From: Chloroflexota bacterium
GTDB taxonomy: Bacteria > Chloroflexota > Anaerolineae > Anaerolineales > UBA11858
Length of the DNA: 60,600 bases
Assembly (NCBI GenBank): GCA_016865865.1
Contig: VGOC01000009.1
Coordinates: forward strand, 1 to 60,600
Direction: 5' to 3'
Below are positions 42,421 through 51,134 of this stretch, in pieces. A model generated the notes under the pieces. It saw nothing but the letters and a program-made list of their open reading frames with translations, had not been told where the DNA came from and ran no database searches. How positions within the stretch are numbered: position 1 is the first letter of the stretch; every line of letters begins with the position of its first letter. A program made the position numbers and the translations under genes.

Positions 42421-42451
42421 ACAATATACGCCATCGGCGTATAATTGTCAA
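42421..42451 (-). promoter_or_regulatory. Toxin-antitoxin promoter with overlapping palindromic operator
   Basis: On the minus strand TTGACA (42446-42451), a 17-base spacer and TATATT (42423-42428) form a near-consensus promoter. TATACGCC-ATC-GGCGTATA (42425-42443) is a perfect dyad between and over these boxes, extended by ACAA/TTGT with a one-base shift. Bound antitoxin would cover the promoter, as expected for autoregulation. Confidence 0.87.
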
Positions 42452-42524
42452 GCCGTAGGCCACGTCTGACTTGTCGAAGTGGGTAATTGTTGCGCGATCC
42501 ACCTCTTTTGCTCTTGATCGCAAA

Positions 42525-42770
42525 GCGCCTAACGTTTGCATCAAGCGCCAGGCGTTGTTGACCCTGACCACGCTTTGCTCAGAACAACTTGCCGATTTTC
42601 GCGCCGCGTACTTGCGGGCGAAGCCCGGCTACATGCATACCGTGTGTATGACCCGTTCACTCGACATCGAATCGTAAAATGCGAGTCCACCGACCTGGGC
42701 GGCTGTGACAAAAACCCCCAAACTGAAGAGCCGGATGAAGCCAAAGCGTGCTCTGAGCGCAGGCGAAGCT
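42525..42770. repeat. Direct repeat flanking the toxin-antitoxin module, copy 2
   Basis: It carries the same 68-base block (42653-42720) as copy 1, followed by AAGAGCCGGATGAAGCC and a diverging tail. The first half is diverged from copy 1 but recognisable (TAACGTTTG, GACCCTGACC, CTTTGCT). No supportable gene in it. Confidence 0.85.
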
Positions 42771-42868
42771 GTTCCCCGCAAGTCAATCACCCATCGCAAA
42801 CAAACTCTGCGCTCTACGCTCGCTCTGCGGTGAAAGATTCTCGCCTCCCCGCCAGGCGACGGGCCCGA

Positions 42869-43597
42869 TCACGATGGCCGCATCGCCCTGCGGTCGCCGA
42901 TCAGGTAGGGCGAGTAGAGTAACAGGAAGATGAGCAGGGCGACGATCTCCGCGCTGACGAGGTACCAGGGCCAGGGGCCGAGGTAATCCAACAGCGTCGC
43001 CACGTGGGGTTTGTGCAGCGTGTACAGGTAGTTGCTTCCGATCAGCAGGTTGATGACGGTCACGAAGACGAGATACACATTCCCCCAGGCGAACACTTTC
43101 TTGATCGAAGACCAGTGCGGGCGATACCCCTCGACGACCGCCATGTACACCGCGGCTGCGATGATGCTCCCGTGGGAGATGAAAAGTTGGATGGGGTAGA
43201 AATGCGGGAAGCCGTAGATTCCAGCATCCGGTGTCAGCAGGGGTTGCAGCGCGCCGCCGATGCCGAGGAAATAGGCGAACTCGAAGATGGCGTAGTTCCT
43301 GGCGATCAACATGATGATGCTCAGCCACACGAAAATCGAACACAGGTGCAGCGGGAGATTCCATTGGATGCTCCATTGCCGGTAATAGATCAGCCAGGCA
43401 TGACGGGCGATCTCGTTGACGATCAGCAGACCTGCCAGTCCATAACGGATCGCCTTGCGGAGTTTCTGGTTTTGAACCCTGCGCAGGAAGAATATCGAGA
43501 GAATGAACAGCGCCACGATCCCCAAGGCGGTCAGATGAGCAGAATCGAAGAGCACGAAAGGGTCGCCGGTGTAATCTTTGGCGAGGTATTGGATCAT
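42869..43597 (-). CDS. TIGR02206-family integral membrane protein
   Basis: The 242-residue protein has about seven membrane helices (HLTALGIVALFILSIFFLRR, LAGLLIVNEIARHAWLIYY, LPLHLCSIFVWLSIIMLIA, FAYFLGIGGALQPLLTP, FISHGSIIAAAVYMAVVEG, VYLVFVTVINLLIGSNYLY, WYLVSAEIVALLIFLLLYSPYL). LPLHLCS, GIGGALQPLLTPD, HFYPIQLFISHG and the GSNYLYT stretch are the family marks of the YwaF/TIGR02206 group. Function unknown. It ends near direct-repeat copy 2 and starts 64 bp after recJ, on the same strand. Confidence 0.85.
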   Translation of the reverse strand: MIQYLAKDYTGDPFVLFDSAHLTALGIVALFILSIFFLRRVQNQKLRKAIRYGLAGLLIVNEIARHAWLIYYRQWSIQWNLPLHLCSIFVWLSIIMLIARNYAIFEFAYFLGIGGALQPLLTPDAGIYGFPHFYPIQLFISHGSIIAAAVYMAVVEGYRPHWSSIKKVFAWGNVYLVFVTVINLLIGSNYLYTLHKPHVATLLDYLGPWPWYLVSAEIVALLIFLLLYSPYLIGDRRAMRPS

Positions 43598-43661
43598 GGG
43601 ACAGCGTCCAGTGAACAGTCGTCAGTTATCAGTTTCGGAGGGAGGGTTGGGATTTGAGCCA

Positions 43662-46097
43662 TTACGTCAGAAGTGTGGCAGGATTTGCCTTTTCGAAATA
43701 TTCTCGGTAGGCAGCCGTCTCGTCGAGCAGGGCTTCGAGGGTCATGGCGACGTCGTCCAGCGCGTGACCGGGTTGGCCGGGCGTCCTCAAGCGCAGCTCG
43801 CCCCCCTCGCCTCGCTCCACGGAAATATGCCCCTTCTCCTCCAGCCAGGCTAATCCCAGGCGCACCGTCGTCTCGCGGTGGGCCATGGCTGCGGCCAACT
43901 CATCGAGTCGGGCGATCCCATCTCTGGCCTTCAACGTGTGTTTGACCAATCCTGCCAGCCGCTTCAAGAATTCTTCGGGCCGGGCTACCCCTGGAGCGAC
44001 GGCGAAGAGATAGACCACCTGCGGAGATACGGCTTCCAGAAGCACACGCAATTCCCTGGGGCCGGGCGGCGGAGTCCACAGGATCAGCTTCGGGGCGTGG
44101 ACAAGCCCCAGGCGGTCGCGCCCACCCAAACGTCGTTTGGCCTCTCCCTCTGTGTAGAGCAGGATATCGTCCTGGGTTTTCAGTTGATCCAATAAAGGAA
44201 GCGGATGCCTCTCGCCGCGGTAATCCACAGCCTCCAAAGCGGGAGGCTCGGGGACTACCTCGAGGGTGGCGGCCGCGCTCGGGCGGTAATCCAGCAATTC
44301 GGCCTGAATTCGGCGTTCCCCGCGGAAGGTGTTGGCGCGGGCGTGAAACGCCAGGTCGAAGGTGGACTGGGGCAGCTCTTCCCCTGCCCCGCGCCACCAC
44401 AGAATCTCCTGGCTGTTCCCATCTGGGTCTTCGACCACCAGGCGCAGGTGTTGGTTGGCGCGCCCCATGGGCGTGTGACTGACCAGCTTGAGGTCGCGGC
44501 AGGCCAGGGTCAGGGGCGGGTTGCCGGCGCCGAAGGGGGCGAGGCGTTCCAGGTCTTCGAGGAAATCCAGCGTCAGGGCCGGGAGCGACAGGTAGGCAGC
44601 GATGGATCGAGTTTGCTGCAGGGGAGTGTCTTTCGCGGCTGCCCGGATGGTGCGCGAGAGCGCCTGGCGGAAATCGGGGATGCGTTCGGGGGCGATTGAG
44701 AGGCCTGCGGCCATGGGGTGCCCGCCGTAGCCCAGCAGCATGTCGCTTTGCGCAGCGATGGCCTCGGTGATGTGCACGCCCTCGACCGAGCGCGCTGAGC
44801 CGTGGGCGGGTTGCCCTTCGGGGGCGGAGAGCAGGATGGCGGGCCTGCCGAAACGTTCCACCAGGCGGCTGGCGACGAGGCCGATCACCCCAGCCGGCCA
44901 TTGCGGGTGCGCCAGCACCAGGGCAGCGAAGTTGAGCAGTTCGGGTTCTCTCTCGATCTGGCTCAGGGCGGCCTGATAGATCTGGTCGGTGAGCAGGCGG
45001 CGTTTCTCGTTCAGGCCCTCGAGCTGGGCGGCGATGACATGCGCCCGGATCGGGTCGTCGGTGGTCAGGAATTCGACGATGGGGTTGGCGTCGGAGAGCC
45101 GCCCCAGGGCGTTGAGCCGCGGCGCGATGGAGAAACCGATGGAGTCTTCGGTGAGCTGGTCGGGGGTCAACCCGGCGGTCTCGAATAGGATTTGCAGCCC
45201 CAGGCGTTGGGTGCGTCGCAGGACCTCCAGGCCGCGTTGCAGCAGGTAACGCGCCTCGCCGGTTTGTAAGGCCACGTCGGCGACGATGCCCAGGGCGACG
45301 AGATCGAGATAGCGACTGCCTATGGCAGACGGCTGACCGCGGTCTGTGGTATGCGACTTATCCTGAGCAGTGTCGAAGGATAGTCGGTCGTACAGCTCCT
45401 CGACCAACTTGTACGCCACCCCCACCCCGGGCAGCGTCGAGAGTGGATGGCTTTCCGGAAGTAGCCTGGGGTTGACGATGGCATCGGCGGCTGGCAACGT
45501 GGGTGGCAGGTCGTGGTGGTCGGTGATGATGACGGTCAGGCCGCGCGCTCTGGCGTACTCGACAGCTTCGTGGGCGGCGATGCCGGTGTCGCAGGTGAGG
45601 AGCAAGGTTGGGGTCAGGCGGTTAGGGGGGAGGGAGTTAGGGGTTAGGGGGGTAGGGGTTAGGAGGTCGGCCAGTTTCTCGACCTGTATTCCGTGGCCTT
45701 CGGTGGAGCGGATGGGGATGTGGAAAGAGACCTCGGCTCCCAGGTCGCGCAGGGATACGACGAGCAGGGTCGTGGCAGTCTGGCCATCCACGTCGAAGTC
45801 GCCCCAGACAAGGATGTTCTCGCCTGCCTTGATGGCGCGCTCGATGAGGTCGGCGGCCCTGGTCAGGCCGGGGAGTTGGCTGGCGGGGGTGGGGGAGTAA
45901 TAATCGGGGTCGAGGAAGGCGCGGGCGGCGTCGAGGTCGGTGACGCCGCGCCGGGCCAGGGTCTGCGCGACCAGGGGGTGGCCGCCAATCGAATCGCGAA
46001 ATCCTTCCGGGAGGGGGGTGTCTGTTGGCTCGAGCCAGATTTTTTCACCGCAGAGACGCATCACACCTTCTTCCAGGCGATTATCCGTCCTTACCAT
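43662..46097 (-). CDS. recJ: Single-strand-specific 5'-3' exonuclease RecJ
   Basis: RecJ resects DNA for recombination and repair. The 811-residue protein has the DHH-domain motifs (ILVWGDFDVDGQTA near 98, CDTGIAAHEAV, IITDHHDLPPTLPAADAIVNP) and the DHHA1 motif YGGHPMAAGLSI near 460, then an OB-fold part and a C-terminal extension with a possible winged helix (GIARLDELAAAMAHRETTVRLGLAWLEEKGHISVERGEGG). Two in-frame repeat-derived inserts interrupt it: TPTPLTPNSLPPNRLTPT (about 145-164, from GGGGTTAGG repeats) and LSFDTAQDKSHTTDRG (about 241-265, from a CTGAGCAGTGTCGAAGG repeat). The start overlaps the preceding gene by 7 bases; an ATG at 46061 with AAGAAGG before it is an alternative. Confidence 0.94.
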   Translation of the reverse strand: MVRTDNRLEEGVMRLCGEKIWLEPTDTPLPEGFRDSIGGHPLVAQTLARRGVTDLDAARAFLDPDYYSPTPASQLPGLTRAADLIERAIKAGENILVWGDFDVDGQTATTLLVVSLRDLGAEVSFHIPIRSTEGHGIQVEKLADLLTPTPLTPNSLPPNRLTPTLLLTCDTGIAAHEAVEYARARGLTVIITDHHDLPPTLPAADAIVNPRLLPESHPLSTLPGVGVAYKLVEELYDRLSFDTAQDKSHTTDRGQPSAIGSRYLDLVALGIVADVALQTGEARYLLQRGLEVLRRTQRLGLQILFETAGLTPDQLTEDSIGFSIAPRLNALGRLSDANPIVEFLTTDDPIRAHVIAAQLEGLNEKRRLLTDQIYQAALSQIEREPELLNFAALVLAHPQWPAGVIGLVASRLVERFGRPAILLSAPEGQPAHGSARSVEGVHITEAIAAQSDMLLGYGGHPMAAGLSIAPERIPDFRQALSRTIRAAAKDTPLQQTRSIAAYLSLPALTLDFLEDLERLAPFGAGNPPLTLACRDLKLVSHTPMGRANQHLRLVVEDPDGNSQEILWWRGAGEELPQSTFDLAFHARANTFRGERRIQAELLDYRPSAAATLEVVPEPPALEAVDYRGERHPLPLLDQLKTQDDILLYTEGEAKRRLGGRDRLGLVHAPKLILWTPPPGPRELRVLLEAVSPQVVYLFAVAPGVARPEEFLKRLAGLVKHTLKARDGIARLDELAAAMAHRETTVRLGLAWLEEKGHISVERGEGGELRLRTPGQPGHALDDVAMTLEALLDETAAYREYFEKANPATLLT

Positions 46098-47074
46098 TCC
46101 ACTCGCTGTCCCAACCCCATTTCCGAGGCATTGTGCATTGCCAGGCGAGCTGCCATCGCATCCTGGACAGCGACGCCGACGGATTTGAAAAAGGTGATCT
46201 GTTCGTCGTCAGTACGACCACTGACATCGCCATTGACCAGACTGCCCAGCTCGATGAGTTCCCCGGCGCTGATGAGCCTGGCGGTGATCGCGGCGACGAC
46301 TTCGCCAGCTTCTGCCAGGACGGCCTGGCGCGAATCGACGTACACTATGGCGCGTCCGACCGTCTCGGGTGGGATTTCGATCATCTCTAGCGTGTATGAA
46401 CCAACACCATTGATGTGGGCGCCGGCTTTGATGGCTTCGTCTGGGAATACCGGCGTAGACGAGGTCGTAGCTGTGCAAATGATATCCGCCTCAGCAATGG
46501 CCTCCTCGGGCGTCCGGCCAGCCCTGAGGTCGTCAGGGATTGGCCCACGTCCGGCTATCTCTTCGATGAATGTGGAGACTTGCTCGGTATCCAGATCATA
46601 CACCCAGGCTGTTTCGATTGACCTTACCGTACACACCGCCTCGAGTTGTGTGCGTCCTTGGACCCCGGCGCCGAAGATGGCCGCAGTTTTGCTGTCTGGT
46701 CGAGAGAGAAGTTCCGTAGCTGCCCCTGAGGCCGCGCCAGTGCGGATGGCCGTCAAGGCGCCGCCTTCGAGGATCGCTCGAGGAACCCCGGTTTGGGCAT
46801 CCAAAACCAGCACGACAGCGTTAATGATGGGCAGGCCCTGTTCTAGGTTCTTGGGGAACACCGAGACAACCTTGATGGCCAGTGCTTCCTCGTCCGCCTG
46901 AATGAATGCGGGCATAATCAGGCTGACGCCTTCCTGGGGGGGTACCGGCAACCGGGTACGCAGTGGAACCTCAGCCTTGCCCCCCGTAAGAGCCGCGTAG
47001 GCGTGTTTCATTGCCTCGATGGTTTCTTTCATCGGGAGGGCTTTACACACATCGTTGGCGGTCAGGATCATCAT
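46091..47074 (-). CDS. Ornithine cyclodeaminase/mu-crystallin family protein
   Basis: The protein has about 327 residues with an NAD-binding domain (AAIFGAGVQGRTQLEAV near 128, WVYDLDTEQV) and the family substrate region (PLRTRLPVPPQEGVSLIMPAF, IKVVSVFPKNLEQGLP, LEGGALTAIRTGAASGAATELLSR). Members include ornithine cyclodeaminase, alanine dehydrogenase and ketimine reductases, and the sequence does not decide between them. The start is taken as the ATG next to an AAGGAG site at about 47076-47081. The spacing is short, so the ATG 3 bases further on, or one upstream, may be used. It overlaps the recJ start, and the lipoprotein gene precedes it. Confidence 0.87.
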   Translation of the reverse strand: MMILTANDVCKALPMKETIEAMKHAYAALTGGKAEVPLRTRLPVPPQEGVSLIMPAFIQADEEALAIKVVSVFPKNLEQGLPIINAVVLVLDAQTGVPRAILEGGALTAIRTGAASGAATELLSRPDSKTAAIFGAGVQGRTQLEAVCTVRSIETAWVYDLDTEQVSTFIEEIAGRGPIPDDLRAGRTPEEAIAEADIICTATTSSTPVFPDEAIKAGAHINGVGSYTLEMIEIPPETVGRAIVYVDSRQAVLAEAGEVVAAITARLISAGELIELGSLVNGDVSGRTDDEQITFFKSVGVAVQDAMAARLAMHNASEMGLGQRVEW

Positions 47075-47096
47075 GCTCCTTTCCTTCATTCGTTTG

Positions 47097-47744
47097 CTAT
47101 TCATTCGGGTCGCATCCTTGGGGTTTTTGCCAGTGATCGCTGATCATAGCTTCGAGATTTCGCGGTCTACATGAAAGCCAGGGTTGATGAGTCAGGTTGG
47201 CGGCCCTGAGGCCCTGTGAGCAGGGATCATCTATTTCCGCCAGGGTAAGGACACCATCCTTCAGCTTCCAGGCGTAAATGCCAGTTTCTCGATGGCAGTA
47301 TGGGTCATTGAAGAGATACAGGCGGCCTTCAGAGACTGTGTAGGAGCCGAGGCTGCGCCAGCCGTTGACGGTGTAATAAATCCTGTAGATTCCTTTGTCG
47401 AGGTTCAGTTTCCACAGGCCGCCTTCCAGGGCGTAATCCGGGCAGCGCTTGCAGGGGAAGGGGGTGGCGAGGCGCGGGTCAACCTTGACGTAGGTCGCAT
47501 CAAGCGGCGTTGCTTCGAGAGGTGGCAGTGGCGTCGTCCACGGCACGGGCGTGTGCCCCAATAGCTCATTCCAAATGTCAGTTTGCGTGGTCGTGCCGAC
47601 AGGTGTGTAGGTGTTCGCCAGCGAATGGGCAGATTGCTGGGCGGATCCGCTCGTCTGACAGGCAGCTAACAACATGGTCAGAGTGAAAACAAGTGGCCAA
47701 AACCCTAAAGGTCTCCTCGGGAGTGAGAAAAGCGTTTCGGGCAT
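47097..47744 (-). CDS. Predicted lipoprotein, function unknown
   Basis: This 215-residue protein has an N-terminal signal with a lipobox (FWPLVFTLTMLLAAC, Cys about residue 29), then a Ser/Thr/Pro-rich spacer and a soluble domain (PCKRCPDYALEGGLWKLNLD, YYTVNGWRSLGSYTVSEGRLYLFNDPYC, WKLKDGVLTLAEIDDPC). The domain resembles calycin-like domains in which a short strand-rich repeat reads WKL-DG-L-L. Six cysteines in the mature part may form pairs. I recognise no family. Located on the outer face of the membrane by the signal. Confidence 0.65.
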   Translation of the reverse strand: MPETLFSLPRRPLGFWPLVFTLTMLLAACQTSGSAQQSAHSLANTYTPVGTTTQTDIWNELLGHTPVPWTTPLPPLEATPLDATYVKVDPRLATPFPCKRCPDYALEGGLWKLNLDKGIYRIYYTVNGWRSLGSYTVSEGRLYLFNDPYCHRETGIYAWKLKDGVLTLAEIDDPCSQGLRAANLTHQPWLSCRPRNLEAMISDHWQKPQGCDPNE

Positions 47745-47820
47745 GAATCTTCTAAAAATTCAGCGCTTCATTTGGCAGGTAAGACCTTCAAAGCCTGCAT
47801 ATATCACCGTTGTAAACAAA

Positions 47821-47850
47821 AGCGCAGAGGGGAAATTTTACCTCTGCGCT
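47821..47850 (-). terminator. Intrinsic terminator after the liv operon
   Basis: AGCGCAGAGG and CCTCTGCGCT form a perfect 10-bp stem with a 10-base loop, 20 bp after the livF stop. On the minus strand it is followed by TTTTGTTT. Confidence 0.9.
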
Positions 47851-47870
47851 TGCTTCCTTGAAAATCCGGT

Positions 47871-48584
47871 TCATTCCATGCCCAGGTAGGCCTTCTGCAC
47901 GGTGGGGTCTTTCTTCAACTTATCCACTGTGTCGTTGAGCACGATCTCGCCAGTTTGCAATACGTAGCCACGGTTAGCAACCGAAAGCGCCATCAAGGCA
48001 TTCTGCTCTACCAGTAAGATGGTGGTACCTTCTTTGTTGATCTGCTTGATTGTATCGAAGATGGCTTCCACCAGTACAGGAGCAAGCCCCATGGAAGGCT
48101 CGTCCATCAGCAGAATGCGTGGATGGGCCATCAAGGCGCGTGCTGTTGACAGCATCTGCTGCTCGCCACCGGAGAGCGTCCCGGCGACCTGGCTGCGGCG
48201 CTCTTTCAACCTGGGAAACAAGGTAAACATGCGCTCCAGGTCATCGGCGATTTCTTGTTTGCTGTTGCGGCTGTATGCGCCCATATCCAGGTTTTCAGAG
48301 ACGGTGAGACGTGCAAAGACATGCCGCCCCTCGGGCACCATCGCGATACCTTTATAGACGATCTCGTGTGGTTTGTAGTGAGACAGATCTTCACCGTCGA
48401 GTTGGACGCGACCGTCGCGGGGCTTGAGAATTCCCGTGATGGTGCGCAGCGTGGTAGATTTGCCCGCGCCGTTCGCGCCAATCAATGTGACGATCTCGCC
48501 CTCGTCTACGGTCAGCGAAACGCCTTTGAGAGCGTGTATATTGCCGTAATATGAGTGAATATTCTCGACTTCAAGCATTGCCAT
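47871..48584 (-). CDS. livF: Branched-chain amino-acid ABC transporter ATPase LivF
   Basis: This 237-residue ATPase energises import of branched-chain or related amino acids. It has Walker A GANGAGKSTTLR near 36, the signature LSGGEQQMLSTARAL near 138 and Walker B ILLMDEPSMGLAP near 158, all with the LivF-type sequence around them. It is last in the operon, 18 bp after livG, and is followed by a terminator. Confidence 0.95.
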   Translation of the reverse strand: MAMLEVENIHSYYGNIHALKGVSLTVDEGEIVTLIGANGAGKSTTLRTITGILKPRDGRVQLDGEDLSHYKPHEIVYKGIAMVPEGRHVFARLTVSENLDMGAYSRNSKQEIADDLERMFTLFPRLKERRSQVAGTLSGGEQQMLSTARALMAHPRILLMDEPSMGLAPVLVEAIFDTIKQINKEGTTILLVEQNALMALSVANRGYVLQTGEIVLNDTVDKLKKDPTVQKAYLGME

Positions 48585-48602
48585 GATCGTAACTCCTAAT
48601 CA

Positions 48603-49415
48603 TCAGGCTGCGGAGGCAACCATCGTATTTTCCTGGCTAAGCCCGCTAGCTGCACCACGCCCGAGGTAAGCTTCGATTACCTTCGGGTTCTTCTGGATCT
48701 CGGCAGGCGTGCCTTCGGCGATCTTAACTCCAAAATCTAGCACGGTGATCAGTTCCGAGATACTCATCACTACTCTCATTTGGTGTTCGATGAGCAGGAC
48801 GGTGATCCCGAATTCGTCGCGCAGATGGCGAATAAAGTGCACCATTTCCTGAGTCTCGCTGGGGTTCATGCCGGCCGTTGGTTCGTCAAGGAGGAGCAAC
48901 TTAGGCTTGCTAGCCAGGGCGCGAGCGATCTCGAGACGCCGCTGATCGCCATAAGGCAGGTTCATGGCCATCATGTCGCCTTTTCCGCGCAGGCCGACGA
49001 AATGGAGCAGACGTCTTGCTTCTTCGACCGCTTCTTTTTCCTCCCGTACCGAGCCTGGGTCGCGCACAACGCCTCGGATCAGACCTGACTTCATATGAGG
49101 GTGCATCCCTACCAAGATGTTTTCGACCGAGGTCATGTTCTTGAACAGACGAATATTTTGATAGGTGCGAGAGATACCCAGTCGCGTAACGCGATCTGGG
49201 GAGAGACCGGTAATGTTTCTGCCATCTAGCAGCGTTTCGCCTTCTTCAGGGTTGTAGAATCCGGTTACGCAGTTGAAGAACGTGGTCTTCCCTGCGCCAT
49301 TAGGCCCGATGATGCTATGAATAGCGTGTTCCTTGACATCCAGATCTACTTTGGCAAGGGCTTCGAGCCCTCCAAAGCGTTTGGTCACTTGTTTTGCGAT
49401 TAAAACAGCGGTCAT
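48603..49415 (-). CDS. livG: Branched-chain amino-acid ABC transporter ATPase LivG
   Basis: This 270-residue ATPase pairs with LivF. It has Walker A GPNGAGKTTFFN near 37, the LivG-type replacement signature NLPYGDQRRLEIARAL near 150 and Walker B LLLLDEPTAGMNP near 176. A tail of about 20 residues after GRGAASG is longer than usual. The gene lies 12 bp after livM and 18 bp before livF. Confidence 0.95.
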   Translation of the reverse strand: MTAVLIAKQVTKRFGGLEALAKVDLDVKEHAIHSIIGPNGAGKTTFFNCVTGFYNPEEGETLLDGRNITGLSPDRVTRLGISRTYQNIRLFKNMTSVENILVGMHPHMKSGLIRGVVRDPGSVREEKEAVEEARRLLHFVGLRGKGDMMAMNLPYGDQRRLEIARALASKPKLLLLDEPTAGMNPSETQEMVHFIRHLRDEFGITVLLIEHQMRVVMSISELITVLDFGVKIAEGTPAEIQKNPKVIEAYLGRGAASGLSQENTMVASAA

Positions 49416-49427
49416 ATTCTTTATCTC

Positions 49428-51122
49428 CTACCGTCCGTCAGGGTTTCCCATTGCCATCAGGGGTTCTTGGCCTGAGTCGAATTCGTCTTCGTGCAACTCG
49501 AGCTTGCGTCTGGCTTCAGGCCACAAGCCTTCTGGCTTTGTCAGCATCATAGCCACCAGTAAAGCCCCGTATGCCAGGTAGCGAAACTCAGCGAATTCCC
49601 GCAGCAAGTCTGGAGAAGCGATCAGCACCAGCGAACCGACGAAAACGCCTGGGATACTGCCCATGCCGCCGATGATGATCAGGCAGAGCACGTTGATAGA
49701 AACCAGGAAGTTCATACTGTGCGGATAAACCGAGGTTAGTTTGGCGGCGAATATCGTCCCAGCTACCCCCGAGAAGAGCGCGCCGACGGCAAAGGCCATC
49801 AGTTTCGTGGACACGTGGTTGATGCCCATCGCCATAGCGACATCCTCATCCTCTCGCAGGGCCATCCAGGCGCGACCAATGCGCGAGTCTTTCAGTCGCC
49901 AGGCGATGAAGGCCACGATGCCGATGCCAATCAAGAAGAGGTAATAGAGTTCCTGTTGGGTATTCAATAAGAAGTCGCCGATACGCGGCTGGGCAATGCG
50001 TTGTATGCCCTGTGTGCCTCCCAACCAGGGGCGCAGCCAGTCGGAGAGAGCCAGCAGGCGGACGATCTCGCCGAAGCCCAGGGTGACGATGGCCAGATAA
50101 TCGCCGCGCATTTTCAGCACCGGAAGACCGAGGAAGATACCGGCCAGCACACAGGCGAGCATGGCAAAGGGCAAGGCCTCCCAGTACGTCAAGCTGAAAA
50201 AGCCCAACTCTGGCGAGGTGAGCACGCCCATGGTGTAAGCGCCGATGGCGAAGAAAGCCACGTATCCCAGGTCGAGTAAGCCCGCAAAGCCTACTACGAT
50301 GTTGAGGCCTAATCCCATCAGGATGTACATGCCGACATTATCCAGGATCTCGCTGAAGAAGATGCCCAAAACGGGGGGCAGCAGGATAAGAATCAAGGCT
50401 GAGCCCCCCAGTTTGAGCCAGCGAGTGTAAGGTTTTTGATTGGTTGTTGGACGAGACGCTGCTGACTGTTTTCTTTCCAAGCGCCAATATTGAACCGCAC
50501 CCACCAGGATGAATAGGATCACTGCGCTCAGGGGTGTGAGGCCGCTGATTGCAAAGAGCGCTTTGACGGCATTTCCGAGGAATCCCCAGCGGTAGGACAC
50601 CGTTACGATCAGGTCGCGCAACAGGCCGACCAGAACTACCCAAGTCGTCGCCTGGAGGAGCGTACTACGCATGCGTGGGGAGAGCAGGTAGATGCCGCCG
50701 GCGATGCCGCCGATGACTAAACCCGTTCCCAGCAAGAGCAATAAGCCGAGGGCAGATTCCTGGTTGAAAGTGAGAATTCCATAGAGTTCCGGCGAGGCGT
50801 TGGGGAACATCGCCCGCAGGTTGAGGAATTGCCCCGTCAACACCAATGCTGCCATGACCCCGCTGGTTGACAAACCCGAAAGCGCTCCCAAGAGAATTAC
50901 TTTGTTGATAGGCTGTGGGGCAGTGCGGCGAATGGTCATGTAGGCGAAGATCAGAATGGGAGTCAAGAACATCACTTGCCCCATCGTGAAAATCCCGCTC
51001 ACGATATAGCGTTGGCCGAAAGTCGCCACCATACCAACCAGGGACATCAAGATGGCTACGGCGCCGCCTATCAGGCCATATCGAGTCGCCTGTTTCCAGG
51101 GTGAAGGAGTTTGAGTTTGCAT
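49428..51122 (-). CDS. livM: Branched-chain amino-acid ABC transporter permease LivM, long form
   Basis: This 564-residue permease is longer than the usual 300-450. Residues about 250-545 are the LivM core (NVGMYILMGLGLNIVVGFAGLLDLGYVAFFAIGAY; the EAA-like loop around GRAWMALREDEDVAMAMGIN; GGMGSIPGVFVGSLVLI). Residues about 1-225 add six or more extra helices (AILMSLVGMVATFG, LLLLLGTGLVIGGIAGGIYLL and so on) before a Ser-rich linker. Such N-terminal extensions occur in other bacterial LivM proteins; their role is not known. 12 bp separate it from livG and from livH. Confidence 0.92.
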   Translation of the reverse strand: MQTQTPSPWKQATRYGLIGGAVAILMSLVGMVATFGQRYIVSGIFTMGQVMFLTPILIFAYMTIRRTAPQPINKVILLGALSGLSTSGVMAALVLTGQFLNLRAMFPNASPELYGILTFNQESALGLLLLLGTGLVIGGIAGGIYLLSPRMRSTLLQATTWVVLVGLLRDLIVTVSYRWGFLGNAVKALFAISGLTPLSAVILFILVGAVQYWRLERKQSAASRPTTNQKPYTRWLKLGGSALILILLPPVLGIFFSEILDNVGMYILMGLGLNIVVGFAGLLDLGYVAFFAIGAYTMGVLTSPELGFFSLTYWEALPFAMLACVLAGIFLGLPVLKMRGDYLAIVTLGFGEIVRLLALSDWLRPWLGGTQGIQRIAQPRIGDFLLNTQQELYYLFLIGIGIVAFIAWRLKDSRIGRAWMALREDEDVAMAMGINHVSTKLMAFAVGALFSGVAGTIFAAKLTSVYPHSMNFLVSINVLCLIIIGGMGSIPGVFVGSLVLIASPDLLREFAEFRYLAYGALLVAMMLTKPEGLWPEARRKLELHEDEFDSGQEPLMAMGNPDGR

Positions 51123-51134
51123 GGTTCTGCCTCT

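Noticed and set aside
41505-42786. Small proteins encoded by the two direct-repeat copies (similar short frames on the minus strand)
   Set aside because: The frames are similar only because the DNA is repeated; they have no start context, differ in length and end differently.
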